From Gigaspora rosea (Eukaryota > Glomeromycota > Glomeromycetes > Diversisporales > Gigasporaceae): a DNA stretch of 64,000 nt. Made by a program: the position numbers and the translations under genes. The stretch covers positions 46,425-110,424 of the forward strand of contig QKWP01000591.1 in NCBI GenBank assembly GCA_003550325.1, given 5' to 3'. Below, piece by piece: positions 36,428-47,317 of the stretch (its first letter is position 1; each line of letters begins with the position of its first letter). A model generated the notes under the pieces. It did no database searches, was not told the DNA's origin, and saw only the letters and a list, made by a program, of their open reading frames with translations.

Positions 36428-38747
36428 CAGTCATCCCCCTCTATAGTCACCTCCTCTATAGTCACAAAATCAATATAATCATATTTTTATTTTTACCAAC
36501 CTTTTTTATATTATTTATACCCCTATATAGGCACAATTGCCTTATAGTCACTATCACATTTTTTAATTAACCAACTATATAACATCTATATAAATTTACC
36601 CTCTTTAAAATCACAGCAATAAAACCCAAAAGCCCGAAACTATACCAAAGTTTTGAAACTCTGTCTTATACTTAATATAAAATAACAACCTAGTGCGATG
36701 TCACTCCCCAACAACCTATTCGCCAATAATTACTTCCCAACACCAACATATCCATTTCCTAGCAACTACTATTTCTTGAGCAAAACCGTTTCTTATACAA
36801 ACTTCTCCCAATAAACTACTTCCTCACATCCCCAATACAACAACTATTTACTTGGCAATCGACTATTACCATATTCTAAACAACCACCCTCTCCCCAACA
36901 ACTATTTCTTTCTATCACTTTTTTGACTATTACACATCTCTAACAACCTCTCTTTCTTCGACAACCTCCTTTTCTCGACAACCTTCCTTTTCCCAAAAAC
37001 CTCCCTTTCCCTAATAACCACCCTTTTCTCGACAATGGACAACTACTTCATCCAAATACCGTTCACCACTTTACCAAAACAAACAATTACCCGACAACAC
37101 ACTTTCAACCTTTCCTTATTGCTATTCCGATTTATATTAATAAAAATGGTATAATAAATAATTTATTAAAATAAAATTTAAATAAACTATTAATTACCGG
37201 TAATAAAAAAAAACATTGATAAATAAAATTTTGCCGGCAAATCAAATTTTAAGATCACGTGTAATGTAAAGTTTTGACTCAAAATTTACGTAGTCAAATT
37301 TACATTATATGCGATCTTTAAGTTTGATTGGCCGGAGGAATTTTTTGTTTAATATTTAATGTTTTTTTTTAATCTAAAGTTTTTAATTTAAAGTTTCATT
37401 TTTTAGTTTAGTTTTTCTTAATTTAATGCTTTTTTTTTAAATAGTTTATTTTTTTAAATTAATTTATTATTATTTTTTTTTAACATATTTTTTTGATTTT
37501 TTAATTTTCTTTTTTTAATAAACAATTTTTTTTAATTTAATGATATTTTTGTTAAATATATATTAATTTAAATATTTTTTAACTTAAATGGTATTTTTTT
37601 TTTATAAATTAGATGTTTTTAATTTAATTTTTTTTATCATTTATATATATTTTTTATTAATATTTAAATATTTTGGGAAAACTAGTAGTGTGTTGTGTTA
37701 GGAAAGTGGCAGTGTCGATATTGGGGAAGGGTGGTATAAGGGAAGGGTGATGTTGGGAAAAGGTGTTAGAGAAGGCTGGTGACAAGAAAAAATGGCATTG
37801 GAAAGAGTGGTGTCGGGAAAGGGTGTATCAGAAGTATGGTGTTTAGAAAGAGTTGTGTCAGGTAAGGGTGATGCTAGAAAAAGAGTGGTATCGGGGAAAA
37901 ATAAGTAGTGTCGGGAAGAGTGATGTTAAGCAAAGATGGTGTCAGGGAAGAATGGTGCTTGGAAAGAGTGGTGTTGGGAAGGGTGTAGTGATGTGCCATT
38001 TATATGATACCTAAAAAATTTTAGCATATAGTTCGTACAGTACGTACTGTACGTACTGTACATATAGTTCTTTTCTGGCATCTGATTGGCTGGAACAAGC
38101 GATCGGCCGTACTGTACGTACAGTACGTACAGTACAGTACGTGTAGTACTGTACGCGGCACATCACTAGAAGGGTGGTGTCGGAAAAGGATTGTCGGATA
38201 GGTAGTTGTGTTGAGGAAGGGATTGTCAGGAGTTGAAAAGGGATTGTTGGCACATAATTACCTCAAACATGTTAATTAAATTAAAGCAAGTAAAATCCTT
38301 AATTTTATATTGTATTTTATTCTTGCTTTGGCGAATTATGAATTCAAAATATCGATCAACCCCGAAATCAGTAACTTCGTAATATTAATTTGTGCAAACT
38401 AACACAGCCCGAATTACTATATGTACTGTTAACAAGAAAGTTCTGTAATAGGATTTTTTACAATAAATTATGATAGAAATCGTAATAATTCTAATGTGAA
38501 CTAATTTAACTTTGACTGTTTATTGTTATGCTGAGATAGAGCTAACTTACTAATTTAATTTTTAAATAAAAACTAAATAAAATAAGTAGCACATAAATGC
38601 TACTTAATGCAAAACCCCCTATATTGTCACTTTTTATATTTTGTAATATAATTGTGACTATATAGAGGTTACCTCTATATTAGTCACACCTCGTTACAAT
38701 CATAGTTTTTTGTATCCCGAGGGTGTGACTATAGAGAGGGATGACTG
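36428..38747. mobile_element. 2.3-kb TA-flanked (Tc1/pogo-type) non-autonomous element
   Basis: Ends 'cagtcatccccctctatagt' and 'actatagagagggatgactg' with the TA target duplication at 36426-36427 and 38748-38749. Removing it and one TA restores the Fanzor frame (see findings). No transposase is present. The left third is a C/A-rich minisatellite-like stretch (36700-37060) and the right third a G-rich one (37690-38240) with units such as 'gtggtgtcgggaaagggt'. The two are roughly complementary, so the whole folds back. Another decayed end of this family may lie at 8915-8990. Confidence 0.85.
37986..38168. mobile_element. 183-bp hAT-type MITE with GTACTGTAC palindromes
   Basis: Ends 'tagtgatgtgcc' and 'ggcacatcacta', flanked by the 8-bp duplication 'gaagggtg' (37978-37985 and 38169-38176). 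The inside is dominated by repeats of 'cgtactgtac', which are self-complementary. It sits in the G-rich minisatellite of the surrounding TA-flanked element, a third level of nesting. Confidence 0.85.
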
Positions 38748-39587
38748 TAGTTGTCTTGTTATAAATCATCTTGGTGAATTTTACCTTTGTATACCTGAGC
38801 CGCTTAAAATACAGACTGAGAACCAAAGTCCTTTATTTTCAAAAAAATCAAGAAAAGGTTTGAATTAATTTTTTTATTTTTTATTTTTTTAGATTATTTA
38901 CATATATTAACTACTATTAAAAAAGGGTGAATTAGACGTAATTGTACTAGATCCTGGTGTATGTACTTTTATGACCAGTTATGATCCAAGTGAAATGGCT
39001 ATTAAATAGGAAAAATCGATATCAATTATATTTATTGACTTTGTCATATATATGAAAGTAAACAAGATATGATTCATAGAAAAGAAAACAAATTTAAACG
39101 TTACAGATTAGTTTTTAATAATAAATTTATAGATTTATATTATTTATAATTTGATTTATTATTTTAATTATAGACTATAGTATGTTATGTTGCGCATTCA
39201 CAAGAAGATCTGCTGTCTAGTTTATGAATATTATTGTAAATTGACTAAATAGCTTTGCGAAAATTATCATATAATAATATTGCTAAAATTTCATACTCAA
39301 AGAATGATCAGATGCAGGCAACAATGTATTGGTTCTGAGACAGCCTGAGCCATATTTATGTGGTCGCATTTTCCTGGCTCATAAAGCACATAAGCATCCA
39401 TAGTGTCGAATAATTATTTGTGCAGAAAAATTTACAAGTAAAACTTGTGGATTCTGTGGTTATATTTACCACAAGCTATGAATCAAAAGTATTTTGTTGT
39501 CCTAAATATAAAACAGAACTCAATAGAGATATTAATAGTACTTGCAATATTCTTCTTCGCTACTTTACTAAAAAAGAGTTAGTTTAA

Positions 39588-40518
39588 GTTTAAGCTAATG
39601 TGGGAGTCTACTTTCTTACAGAACTTGTATTATCTAATTTAAACTTTATTTAGTAATAGAGTGTTTTATTAGAAATAATAGGTTCTATTGTAGGCGTTAG
39701 GCCAATAACATCACATCACTGGTATATAAAAAATGTTTTTTTAGATAAATGTTCAGCTTATAAGCAACATGTGTAATTGTGTAATATAATTTGTTTTCTA
39801 AATTTTTTTTTGTAATTTTTTGTATCAAATAGGCTAATAAATTGATAAGGGGTATATCTATATATCAGTATATACCTCCTAATATTCATTTTTAAGATTT
39901 ACAATAAGCAGTAAAATACATATATAAAATTGATATTAAATACAGTATAAGGCATATTTATAATGTTTTATATATTGGTAATAGATAAAAACCCAAATAT
40001 AAGCAACCTATTTATTTTGAATTTTTGCCGTATTGGCTTTATGCCTCTACCCTAATGTTCTATGGACAATAAATTAATTTTATAACAGATAAGGAGCATC
40101 AGAATAGATAAACACTCTATATAACAGATATGTAGTAAAGTTACAGATTTACAGCTAGTTGTTTATATAAAGAATATTCATAAATATAAATAAAAATACA
40201 TATATCAGATATATAGCTATGTATGTTATGGGTCAAATTGGTTTTTAGGTAAATAGTTAAACAATTATATTGATATGTTTTTCTGACTAGTGTATATTTA
40301 CTTTAATAAATTATAACATGTAAAGTATTAGGTAGTTTTCAATATTTATTTTTATTTATTTATTTTTTATATACATATTATTTACTAAATACAATTTTTA
40401 ATACAATTACTACATTAAAATTAACTTTTACTAATTTTTAAAATCAATTATTTCATGCTTTAGAACTTTATTGTTAAGATTTTGATTTTTGGAAAAATTA
40501 AAAAAATAAAAAATAAGT
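39588..40518. other. Sequence 3' of the Fanzor relic
   Basis: AT-rich, no gene. In IS607 and Fanzor elements the guide (omega) RNA is made from the 3' end of the gene and the adjoining right end. If this element kept one, it would lie in about the first 100-300 bases here. The sequence alone does not show a structured RNA I can defend. Confidence 0.3.
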
Positions 40519-41173
40519 CATATGGGTTGATTTAAGGAATTGCTAATAACTTGTAATCTACTAATCTGTTTTAGATAATTTTGCTACCAAAATGTTTGTC
40601 TCAATGAGATGATTCTAACAAGCTCGTTAAAATCCGATCACAGGATCCCAAGATCGTCACGATTTTGTACTATTTTATTAGTAAATTTTAAATTACTATG
40701 TAAATATCTTTGATACCAAATAACTTTTGGTCTACTGATCTGTTTTGGACGATTTTACTACCAAAATGTTCGTCTTGATGGGAAGATTCTAACAAGCCCA
40801 ATCCAATCACAGGTTTCTGAGATCATTAAGGATCAGTAAAAAATGCTTATCAACAAATCTCATGGGTTTTCATAACCTGTGATTGGATTTTGATGTTTTG
40901 GGCTTGTTAGAATCTTCTCATCAAAATGAACATTTTGGTAGTAAAATTATCCAAAACAGATTAGTAGACCAAAAGTTATTTGTATCAAAGATATTTTAAA
41001 TTTACTAATAAAATAGTACAAAATTGTGACATTCTTGGGATCCTGTGATCAGATTTTAACAATTTTTGGGCTTATTAGAATCGTCTCATTGAGATGAACA
41101 TTTTGGTAGCAAAATCATCCAAAACAGATTACTAGATCAAAAGTTATTGGCAATTCCTTAAACAGCCCATATG
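40519..41173. mobile_element. 655-bp foldback element
   Basis: Ends 'catatgggttgatttaagga' and 'tccttaaacagcccatatg'. Each arm contains two tandem copies of a block with 'accaaaatgttcgtcttgat' and 'attctaacaagccc', so the structure is a duplicated arm on both sides. It is related to the 433-bp foldback at 35791-36223. Confidence 0.8.
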
Positions 41174-42307
41174 TACTAATTCTCAGTAAGTTAAAGAGGT
41201 TTAGTGAACGTTACTTAATATATCTATGGAGTTATCAAAACTGGTTAAAAACGTTCACAGTATTTTACAATTGTGGCCATGATGAGCTTTCAATTCTCCA
41301 GTAAAATAGGGGGTGTTTGTCATCCACTTAGCTGAAACTGAAGAACATTCATAGTATTTTGCAACTTTGGCCACAACGAGCTTTCAATTCTCAGTTTTAC
41401 ACCTAATGGTAACAGATAGGAAGAACAAAACAAACACATTACCAAGTGAAGTTCTAATGTTATGGATATACTAATAAAAGTGCATAGCTAATTCCTTATC
41501 TGGAACCAGTGGACTTTCTCCATAACATCAAGCTAAAGTATGCTAGTTCAGATTTAACCGATTCAATAGTACTTTTAACAGAGTTAAAATGTTAAAAATA
41601 TTTTAAACATCCGTTAGAAGATATCTCCAAAAAATATAAAAAGTAAATTCGGCCCATCTAAAATAAATTACTTACATTTAATTCTTTGTCCAATATGCCG
41701 TGCAAATAGGATCTCGTTGAAACGCTGTGTATTTTGAAAAAAAATAAAAATCTACGATCAAAGCTTGCAGATCTAGCAAGCAGGTTTTGTAAAAACAAAC
41801 CAAAATATCAAAACAAATTTTATTACTGAAATTTACTAGTAAAAACCATATAATGACTTTTCAAAATTTTCGTTATACCGATAGCTGACTATATATTTAT
41901 CGCGATTGGCAAAATAGGTGCCCAATTGATCGTTTCGATTGTGATTGTGATGCTTTTATTATATCAAAAAGTCCTTTGAAACTGAGTTCTTATCGATTAT
42001 TTTAAGGATTGGGCCAGGACTCATTCTCAAAAGATCGTCAGACACCCTTAAATCTAGTAGATGTATATTCTAGTTCTGCGCCACAATCGCAACCGATTGT
42101 GTCGCGGTAAAATCACATTACGTGTGAGGGCGTCAAGGAATAAGTCATGACCAATCTCTAAAATAATTTAAGAACTCAATTTCAAAAGATTTTTTGATAT
42201 AATAAAAAGCACTTTGCCAGAGATGGATGATCATCACTCAAAATTTATATTTTGATTCGAGTTAATTAATTATGAAATCGAGTACTCAAAGAAAAAAATT
42301 TTTTATA
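41174..42307. other. Spacer with a short direct duplication
   Basis: 'gagctttcaattctc' with its upstream neighbourhood occurs twice (41280-41300 and 41380-41395), about 95 bp apart. Around 41890-42110 there are loosely inverted segments ('cgattgtgattgtgatgc'). No gene is seen. Confidence 0.4.
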
Positions 42308-42516
42308 ACTGTTTTCACAAATTCTAAAAATTTACTCGTTTCCCAAATCTTGCTCGAAGAATTACCTGATTTACAGAAACTACTTCGCTCTCTTTATCAA
42401 AATTCCAATAACAGTGAAGTGGTTTCTGAAAAGTTAGGTGATTCTTAAAAAGAGATCGAGGAGATTTCGGGAAATGAAAAAATTTTCAGATGTCCCAGAA
42501 TTTGTAAAAACAGCTG
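42308..42516. mobile_element. Tc1-type MITE (CAGCTGTTTT... ends), older copy
   Basis: The right end 'aaaaacagctg' is followed by TA. The left end 'actgttttcacaaattct' lacks one base of the CAGCTG end. The arms hold 'tttcccaaatct' and 'gatttcgggaaat'. The same family occurs at 62900-63092 in better shape. Followed by a poly-A/TA run (42518-42553). Confidence 0.7.
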
Positions 42517-42521
42517 TAAAA

Positions 42522-42554
<33 letters not shown>

Positions 42555-42737
42555 TAGCCAGTAGCGTACGTACTGTTAAGTGTAGATAAGTTACGCAAAG
42601 GTTTCTAAAAAAGTGAATTATGTAACGATCGATTTGTCACGTTATTAAGCTATACATATATAAATAGACGTTTCTCCGCTCTCGACAAATTTATTAAAAG
42701 TCATAAAGAATGTACTTTATGTACTAATTACGGTAAA

Positions 42738-43260
42738 ATGCCAAATTCTCAAGTGACACTTCAATATCAGGTTAAGAATTTATACAAGCGAGTAAGATCA
42801 CTTAATTTTTATTAAATTATCATTATATTATAAACCCCAATCTAACCATTACTTGTCTCCAGCTTCTATTTATCGGCAGAGAGTACCCATTAGGTTATTC
42901 ATACTTTCGCCCACGCCTAAAAAAGGCATTTTTAAAAAATCGTGACTTAAAAAATGAAGACGATATAAAAAAAGCTATTGAAACTGGTGAATATGTCTAC
43001 AAAGGTATGTTTTATAATTGGTAGCTTTATATTTTAAAATTAGTACTCTTCTATTAAATCATAGAGTATAGAGTTAGAATCAACTTCTTTTAAATAGATT
43101 GATTTCATAATTCTCTTTAAAACACTTTTATCCTTTATTTTTTTTTTGATAAACATTTAACCGTCTTAACTATCAACTTTTTTTTTTTAAAAAAAAAGAA
43201 ATTGAAACGTTATATTACTTAAAAAAATATCGAGCGTTAAAAAAATCATATTACGACTGA
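42738..43260 (+). CDS. LYR-motif protein, LYRM5/ETFRF1-like
   Basis: Three exons: 42738-42791, 42863-43004, 43199-43260, in frame, 85 residues. LYRM5 (ETFRF1) is a small mitochondrial matrix protein that binds electron-transfer flavoprotein and removes its FAD. Seen here: 'KNLYKRLLFIGREYPLGYSY' with the LYR-type start and the conserved GREYP, 'FRPRLKKAFLKN', 'ETGEYVYK' and the C-terminal 'LYYLKKYRALKKSYY'. This order and length match the family closely. There is no separate targeting sequence, as is usual for LYR proteins. It stands alone between repeat-rich stretches. Confidence 0.9.
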
Positions 43261-44459
43261 AATAGACCTACATTATTAATTCTACCATTCTCATGATTCA
43301 TACACTTACATATTGTACAAATGAATGTTGGAATGAAATAAACAAGAGCTTAATAAATATGAAGATATATATTCATAAAATTCACTGGCGATTTTTATTC
43401 TGATTCTCCATGCGAAACATAAGCAAATGCGTATAATATTCTCACTTTCAAAAAAATTTGATTTTCTTCCCTTTTAACTACATATACACTTAAGTTATCA
43501 TTTAGTATATTGTTTCTAATAACTGTTAAGTGCACTTTCTAATCGACAGCATACTAGGATTGAACCATGGTTTCGCTTGATTAATACCTTTTGTATTGGT
43601 GATGTATGTATCAGAAATTACATGATTGTTTCATCAGTTAATCAACTCGTAGTAAAGAAATAACAAGAAATCGTAATAGCACAAAATTTTACTATGACAA
43701 CTAGCTCCGTTTTCTAAGTAAAAAATGCGTATCATAAAATTTTACTTATTTGAAAAACTTTTTTATAACAAAAAATATATATGGTGCAAATGGTGCATCA
43801 AATAGTGCTGAAAATTTTTTATATGTTTTTTAATTTTTTTTATTTTAGTACTGAAATTTTTGAAGTAGCTTTTTTTAAGGTTAAATTTTTTTATTAAAAG
43901 TTTTAAATACATAGTTTAATAGAGCTTGACAAATACTACTTAAATATATAAAATTTTTTTTGCAATTGAACTTTTAAATAAAAAGCTTTTGCAATTTTAA
44001 GTTTAATATAAAATATTTGATGCGACTAGGCTGTTCGCACCTGTATTATCATCAAAATCGTGTTTTACATCGGATGTAGATTATTTGGTTGACATAAGGG
44101 CACCTGATGTAATTAGACACGACTCCCAATTGTACGAATAACTCCAAATTTTGTTTATATAAGTACGGAGAACCGAAAAAATTTCGAAAGATTAGAAAAT
44201 AATAAATCACGAATATTAAATTATAAACCAATTTTTATTGTTTTGGAAGGGATTTTGATTCTTTCTATTGCCTAAAGAACAGTCCAAAAAGATGGAGTAT
44301 AACGAACTTTTTTTTATGCATGTGAAGTCGTTGTCGCTTGATTCCCCGAAAGTTATCTCTCCAACTCATTTCACCGACATTATATTGCTGACATATTATT
44401 TCCTACAGCACATTTTTTCGAAATGACATTTTTTTATCCGATATTATATGTTTTCGACA
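43261..44459. other. Gene-free spacer
   Basis: AT-rich. Nothing is recognised apart from poly-A/T runs. It separates the LYR gene from a hAT MITE. Confidence 0.4.
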
Positions 44460-44749
44460 GGGACACGGAAATTGTGATTTAGTGTGATTAAATCAAATCG
44501 CATAATTTTACATCATATTTATGTTCTCCGATTAAAAACTTGCGTATAAATTTGCTAGTTGAGCGCAGTATTTAAAATTCCGTATTAATTTGTTAGTTGA
44601 GCGCAGTATTTAAAAAATTGCTTGCAAGTTTTTTTTTTTTTTTTACGAGTAATATTTGCAAAAAAACACTAAATCGCACTTTTAAAAGCAAATCGCATAC
44701 ATTACATATATCGTACGCACAATTTACAAATTCTTATCGCGTGTCCCTG
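44460..44749. mobile_element. 290-bp hAT-type MITE
   Basis: Ends 'cagggacacg' and 'cgtgtccctg', flanked by the 8-bp duplication 'gttttcga' (44452-44459 and 44750-44757). It contains a doubled 'ttagttgagcgcagtattta' (44558 and 44591). It shares the CAGGGAC end with the 687-bp element at 25822-26508. Confidence 0.85.
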
Positions 44750-44948
44750 GTTTTCGACAACCCTCAATGCATTTATTTCTTCGACATAAAATTGATCCGA
44801 TTTAACTTTAGGGTTGGCCCGATTTAGAGTTAATTAGAATTATGTCGGTTCATATTTGCTTGTGCAACTTCACGTGAAAGAGATGATAATGATACTATAG
44901 CAAAATTTCAAAAATATTATAAGCGCATTTTAAAAAATAGATATTGTA

Positions 44949-45556
44949 GACCCTGGGTCGGATAGCGCAGTGGTTAGTGCTCCGGGGTCGCACTCGCAAG
45001 GTCTCCAGTTCAAGTCTAGTGGATGACAAAAACTGTGCTGGGACCACGAGTGTCAAGGATCTGTGATGAGGAACCACACTTCTTCCCATTTCCGGACGAG
45101 GTACTACAGCGATAACAGAGTTGCGTGACATAGCCACATTGGTCATGCGGCATCCAGAAAAGGAAAAATCCGACAAGAAATGTCGTAAACATAAGGACCA
45201 TCCACTATAAAAGGAAAAGTCCACGAGGAAAACCAGACCCGATCCGAATTCAGAAGGTAGTACCTGGCGGCGACGAAAAAAGGACCTATACAAGCATATC
45301 GGCGGAGTAAACTAACTCCTTAAAGTTGATCTAAGAAGCCTACGGGTGGGGCGCACCGAATGACGGACCAGCTGGACTCAGCCAGGGAAACCAGAAGAAG
45401 GAGGAGTAGGTTAGGATAGACTTCGTAGGACAAAATTAAAAATAGAAATCGAACATGTAATGAAAATATAGGGGGCCCGTAGGGTCCCTAAGACCAATGA
45501 TCTTAATAAAGACCGCCAATAGCGGCTTCGGGTGTAGCCCGAAGAAATTTAAAAAA
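44949..45556 (+). mobile_element. tRNA-derived SINE, about 600 bp
   Basis: It begins 'gaccctgggtcggatagcgc' with an A-box-like 'tagcgcagtggttag' and a B-box-like 'agttcaagtct' about 40 bp later, the RNA polymerase III promoter of a tRNA-like head. A unique GC-richer body follows. It ends with a hairpin ('cttcgggtgtagcccgaag') and a poly-A tail. Flanking copies of 'aaaaaatagatattgta' (44932-44948 and 45557-45573) are the target duplication. GC content is much higher than its surroundings. Several open frames in the body are chance. The poly-A tail suggests mobilisation by a LINE, but its 3' end shows no obvious match to the LINE at 312-8071. Confidence 0.88.
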
Positions 45557-45622
45557 AAAAAAATAGATATTGTACATTCGTAATAAACTAAGTTTTTAAA
45601 ACTTAATAATTTTTAGTAAATT

Positions 45623-46278
45623 TTACGATGCATTAATGTGCATGTTTATTGAACAAAAATAATACTGTAATTGATTAAATGTTGTATCACAATAACAATT
45701 TTTGCTGATACCAAAATAATATTTACAAAATGGATATCGAAATTTTTCTGCTTCGACCCTAATCCTAACACTAGCAATATAATCTCCATTGTATGCAAAA
45801 TTTCGAGCTACAAAAGGAGAAAATTTACTTTAAAAGAAGTAATAATAAAAATAAAAATATCTAACCTTAGAGTATATGATAGTAACAAGAGTATCCAGGG
45901 TCCTGTTAAACTGTGAAATGCTGGGATAAATCTCACATGGCTCTTCGCGTACATACTGGCATGTATACCCTTTAAGACAATCCAAATGCGTTTTTGTTAA
46001 GACTACACCTTTAAAACCCTAACCATCAGACCTTTAAACAAACTTTATCAAGAAAGTGCAACTAATAACACAAACCTAAGTATAAATCCAGAAACTTTAA
46101 TTCTATGGACTTTATCTTCGCAAAAATTTACCTTCCGCGCAAGGTCTACTAGGATGTCTTTCAAAACCTTAGGGAAAACTAGATCACACTCTTTTATAAT
46201 CTTTGTTCCATTCTCTCCTTCCCATTGGGACCATATTCGGAAGCCACCCATTTGGCCTGAATGTCTGGACATAACCAT
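45623..46278 (-). pseudogene. Unknown multi-exon gene or relic, copy 1
   Basis: Minus strand. The first frame (46278 downward) gives 'GGFRIWSQWEGENGTKIIKE' and 'DLVFPKVLKDILVDLARKV'. A second exon (about 46015-45870) gives 'GVVLTKTHLDCLKGYTCQYV' and 'ISQFNRTLDTLVTIIYSK'. A third (about 45812-45623) gives 'ARNFAYNGDYIASVRIRVEA' and ends in a stop at 45623. GT-AG-like borders exist between them, but phase at the first junction is uncertain. Cysteines in exons 2 and 3 do not form a motif I know. A diverged copy lies at 46405-46880. I do not recognise the family. Confidence 0.5.
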
Positions 46279-46404
46279 CTCCTTTTCTACTACATATTAC
46301 ATCTAAATTATTTTTAGAATTCCTTATTTTTAGGTGTATAATGGCAGTCTGGAATTTCTATTTTTTAGAAATTTTGCGTGCTCTTCCATCTTCATATATT
46401 GTCG

Positions 46405-46880
46405 TCATCTGACATCGTAATCTCCATCATATGCAAAATTTCGAGCTACAAAAAGAGAAAATTCACTTTAAAAGAAGTTAAAAAGGTAAAAATAATAATA
46501 ATAATAATAAAAATAAAAATATCTAACCTTAGAGTATATGATAGTAACAAGAGTATCCAGAGTCCTGTTAAACTGTGAAATGCTATAATAAATCTCACAT
46601 AGCTCTTTGCGTACATACCGGCATGTATACCCTTTAGGACAATCCAAACGCGTTTTTGTTAAGACTGCACCTTTAAAACCCTAACCATCAGACCTTTAAA
46701 CAAACTTTATCAAGAAGGTGCAAATAATAACACAAACCTGAATATATAAATCCAGGAACTACCTTCCGCGCAAGGTCTACTAGGATGTCTTTCAAAACCT
46801 TAGGGAAAACTAGACCACACTCTTTTATAATCTTTGTTCTGTTCTCTTCTTCCTATTGGGGACCACATTCGGAAGCCGCC
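46405..46880 (-). pseudogene. Unknown gene relic, copy 2
   Basis: A direct duplicate of the 45780-46260 region, about 640 bp further on. The exon-2-like part reads 'GAVLTKTRLDCPKGYTCRYV'. The exon-3-like part starts the same way ('ARNFAYDGDYDVR') and then hits a stop. A stretch present in copy 1 (about 46080-46130) is missing here. This copy looks more decayed. Confidence 0.5.
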
Positions 46881-47317
46881 CAGTGCTTATTCTGGTGTAA
46901 TGCTTCTAGTTTGTGGAGGGTTTGGGTGGGGCGAATAAAATCTTTCGAATTTTTTCAGGACAGAGTTTGTAGGCTTTTTGGGCCTTGGTATTTATGGCCT
47001 AATTTTTGGGTGGCTTATTTGTGTGACAGCTTGAGCCATATGCAGCTTGTGATCACGTGCCAGCCCTCGATTGGTGATTGCCACTGCCGTGTAACATTGT
47101 GGCAAGTCACGTTTCGTAGGGTGTCCAGGATTATGCGATGCATCGGAATATGTAAACTTTATTCGACAAGCTTTAAATTTGTAATTTGAGTGATAGAGTG
47201 GTAACAAAATGTAGGTCCCGAAAAGTTCCAATGTAGAAAATGAATGAACTTAAATTATGAGCATAGTCAAGGTAAAATTTTTGATAAATGTCTAAGAAAT
47301 TCCGAAAAAACAGACTA
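46881..47317. other. Spacer left of the pogo-type element
   Basis: It includes the 21-base 'ggtgtccaggattatgcga' region at 47118-47138, whose complement lies at 50886-50906 on the other side of the transposon. One 134-codon frame (46785-47189, +) overlaps the relic above and has no recognisable product. Confidence 0.4.

Larger units (their letters stand above)
35263..39587 (+). pseudogene. TnpB-like (Fanzor) RNA-guided nuclease relic, split by two insertions
   Basis: The pieces in order are colinear with TnpB/Fanzor proteins. 35270-35375: 'KESKKRWLPEKTDCVALN'. 35605-35790: 'LRQWIVTAK' stop 'TYNRYLVMVEKEGIE', the TnpB N-terminal helix block. After a foldback insertion, 36224-36427: 'EAINDLLKGYTSNLIQN' and 'FCSKKDPQQSIVILSKHWGK'. 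After a 2.3-kb transposon, 38748-38865: 'HLGEFYLCIPEPL'. 38935-39008: 'VIVLDPGVCTFMTSYDPS', RuvC-I with its Asp codon at 38950. Around 39010-39115: 'GKIDINYIY'. 39250-39290: 'LCENYHIIIL'. 39431-39477: 'KFTSKTCGFCGYIYHKL', first half of the zinc ribbon. 39486-39587: 'SKVFCCPKYKTELNRDINST', RuvC-III with Asp codon 39528. Many stops and frameshifts; inactive. Confidence 0.88.

Noticed and set aside
34928..39587. Bacterial contamination explaining the IS607/TnpB sequence
   Set aside because: It lies between spliced eukaryotic genes and is broken by the same MITE types found elsewhere in the window; composition is equal to its surroundings.
44949..45020. A genuine tRNA gene
   Set aside because: Box-like motifs are present but the cloverleaf does not close well and the sequence continues into a SINE body with poly-A and target duplication.
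44895..45293. 132-codon minus-strand frame
   Set aside because: Lies inside the tRNA-derived SINE, whose ends and target duplication are clear; the frame is a by-product of its higher GC content.
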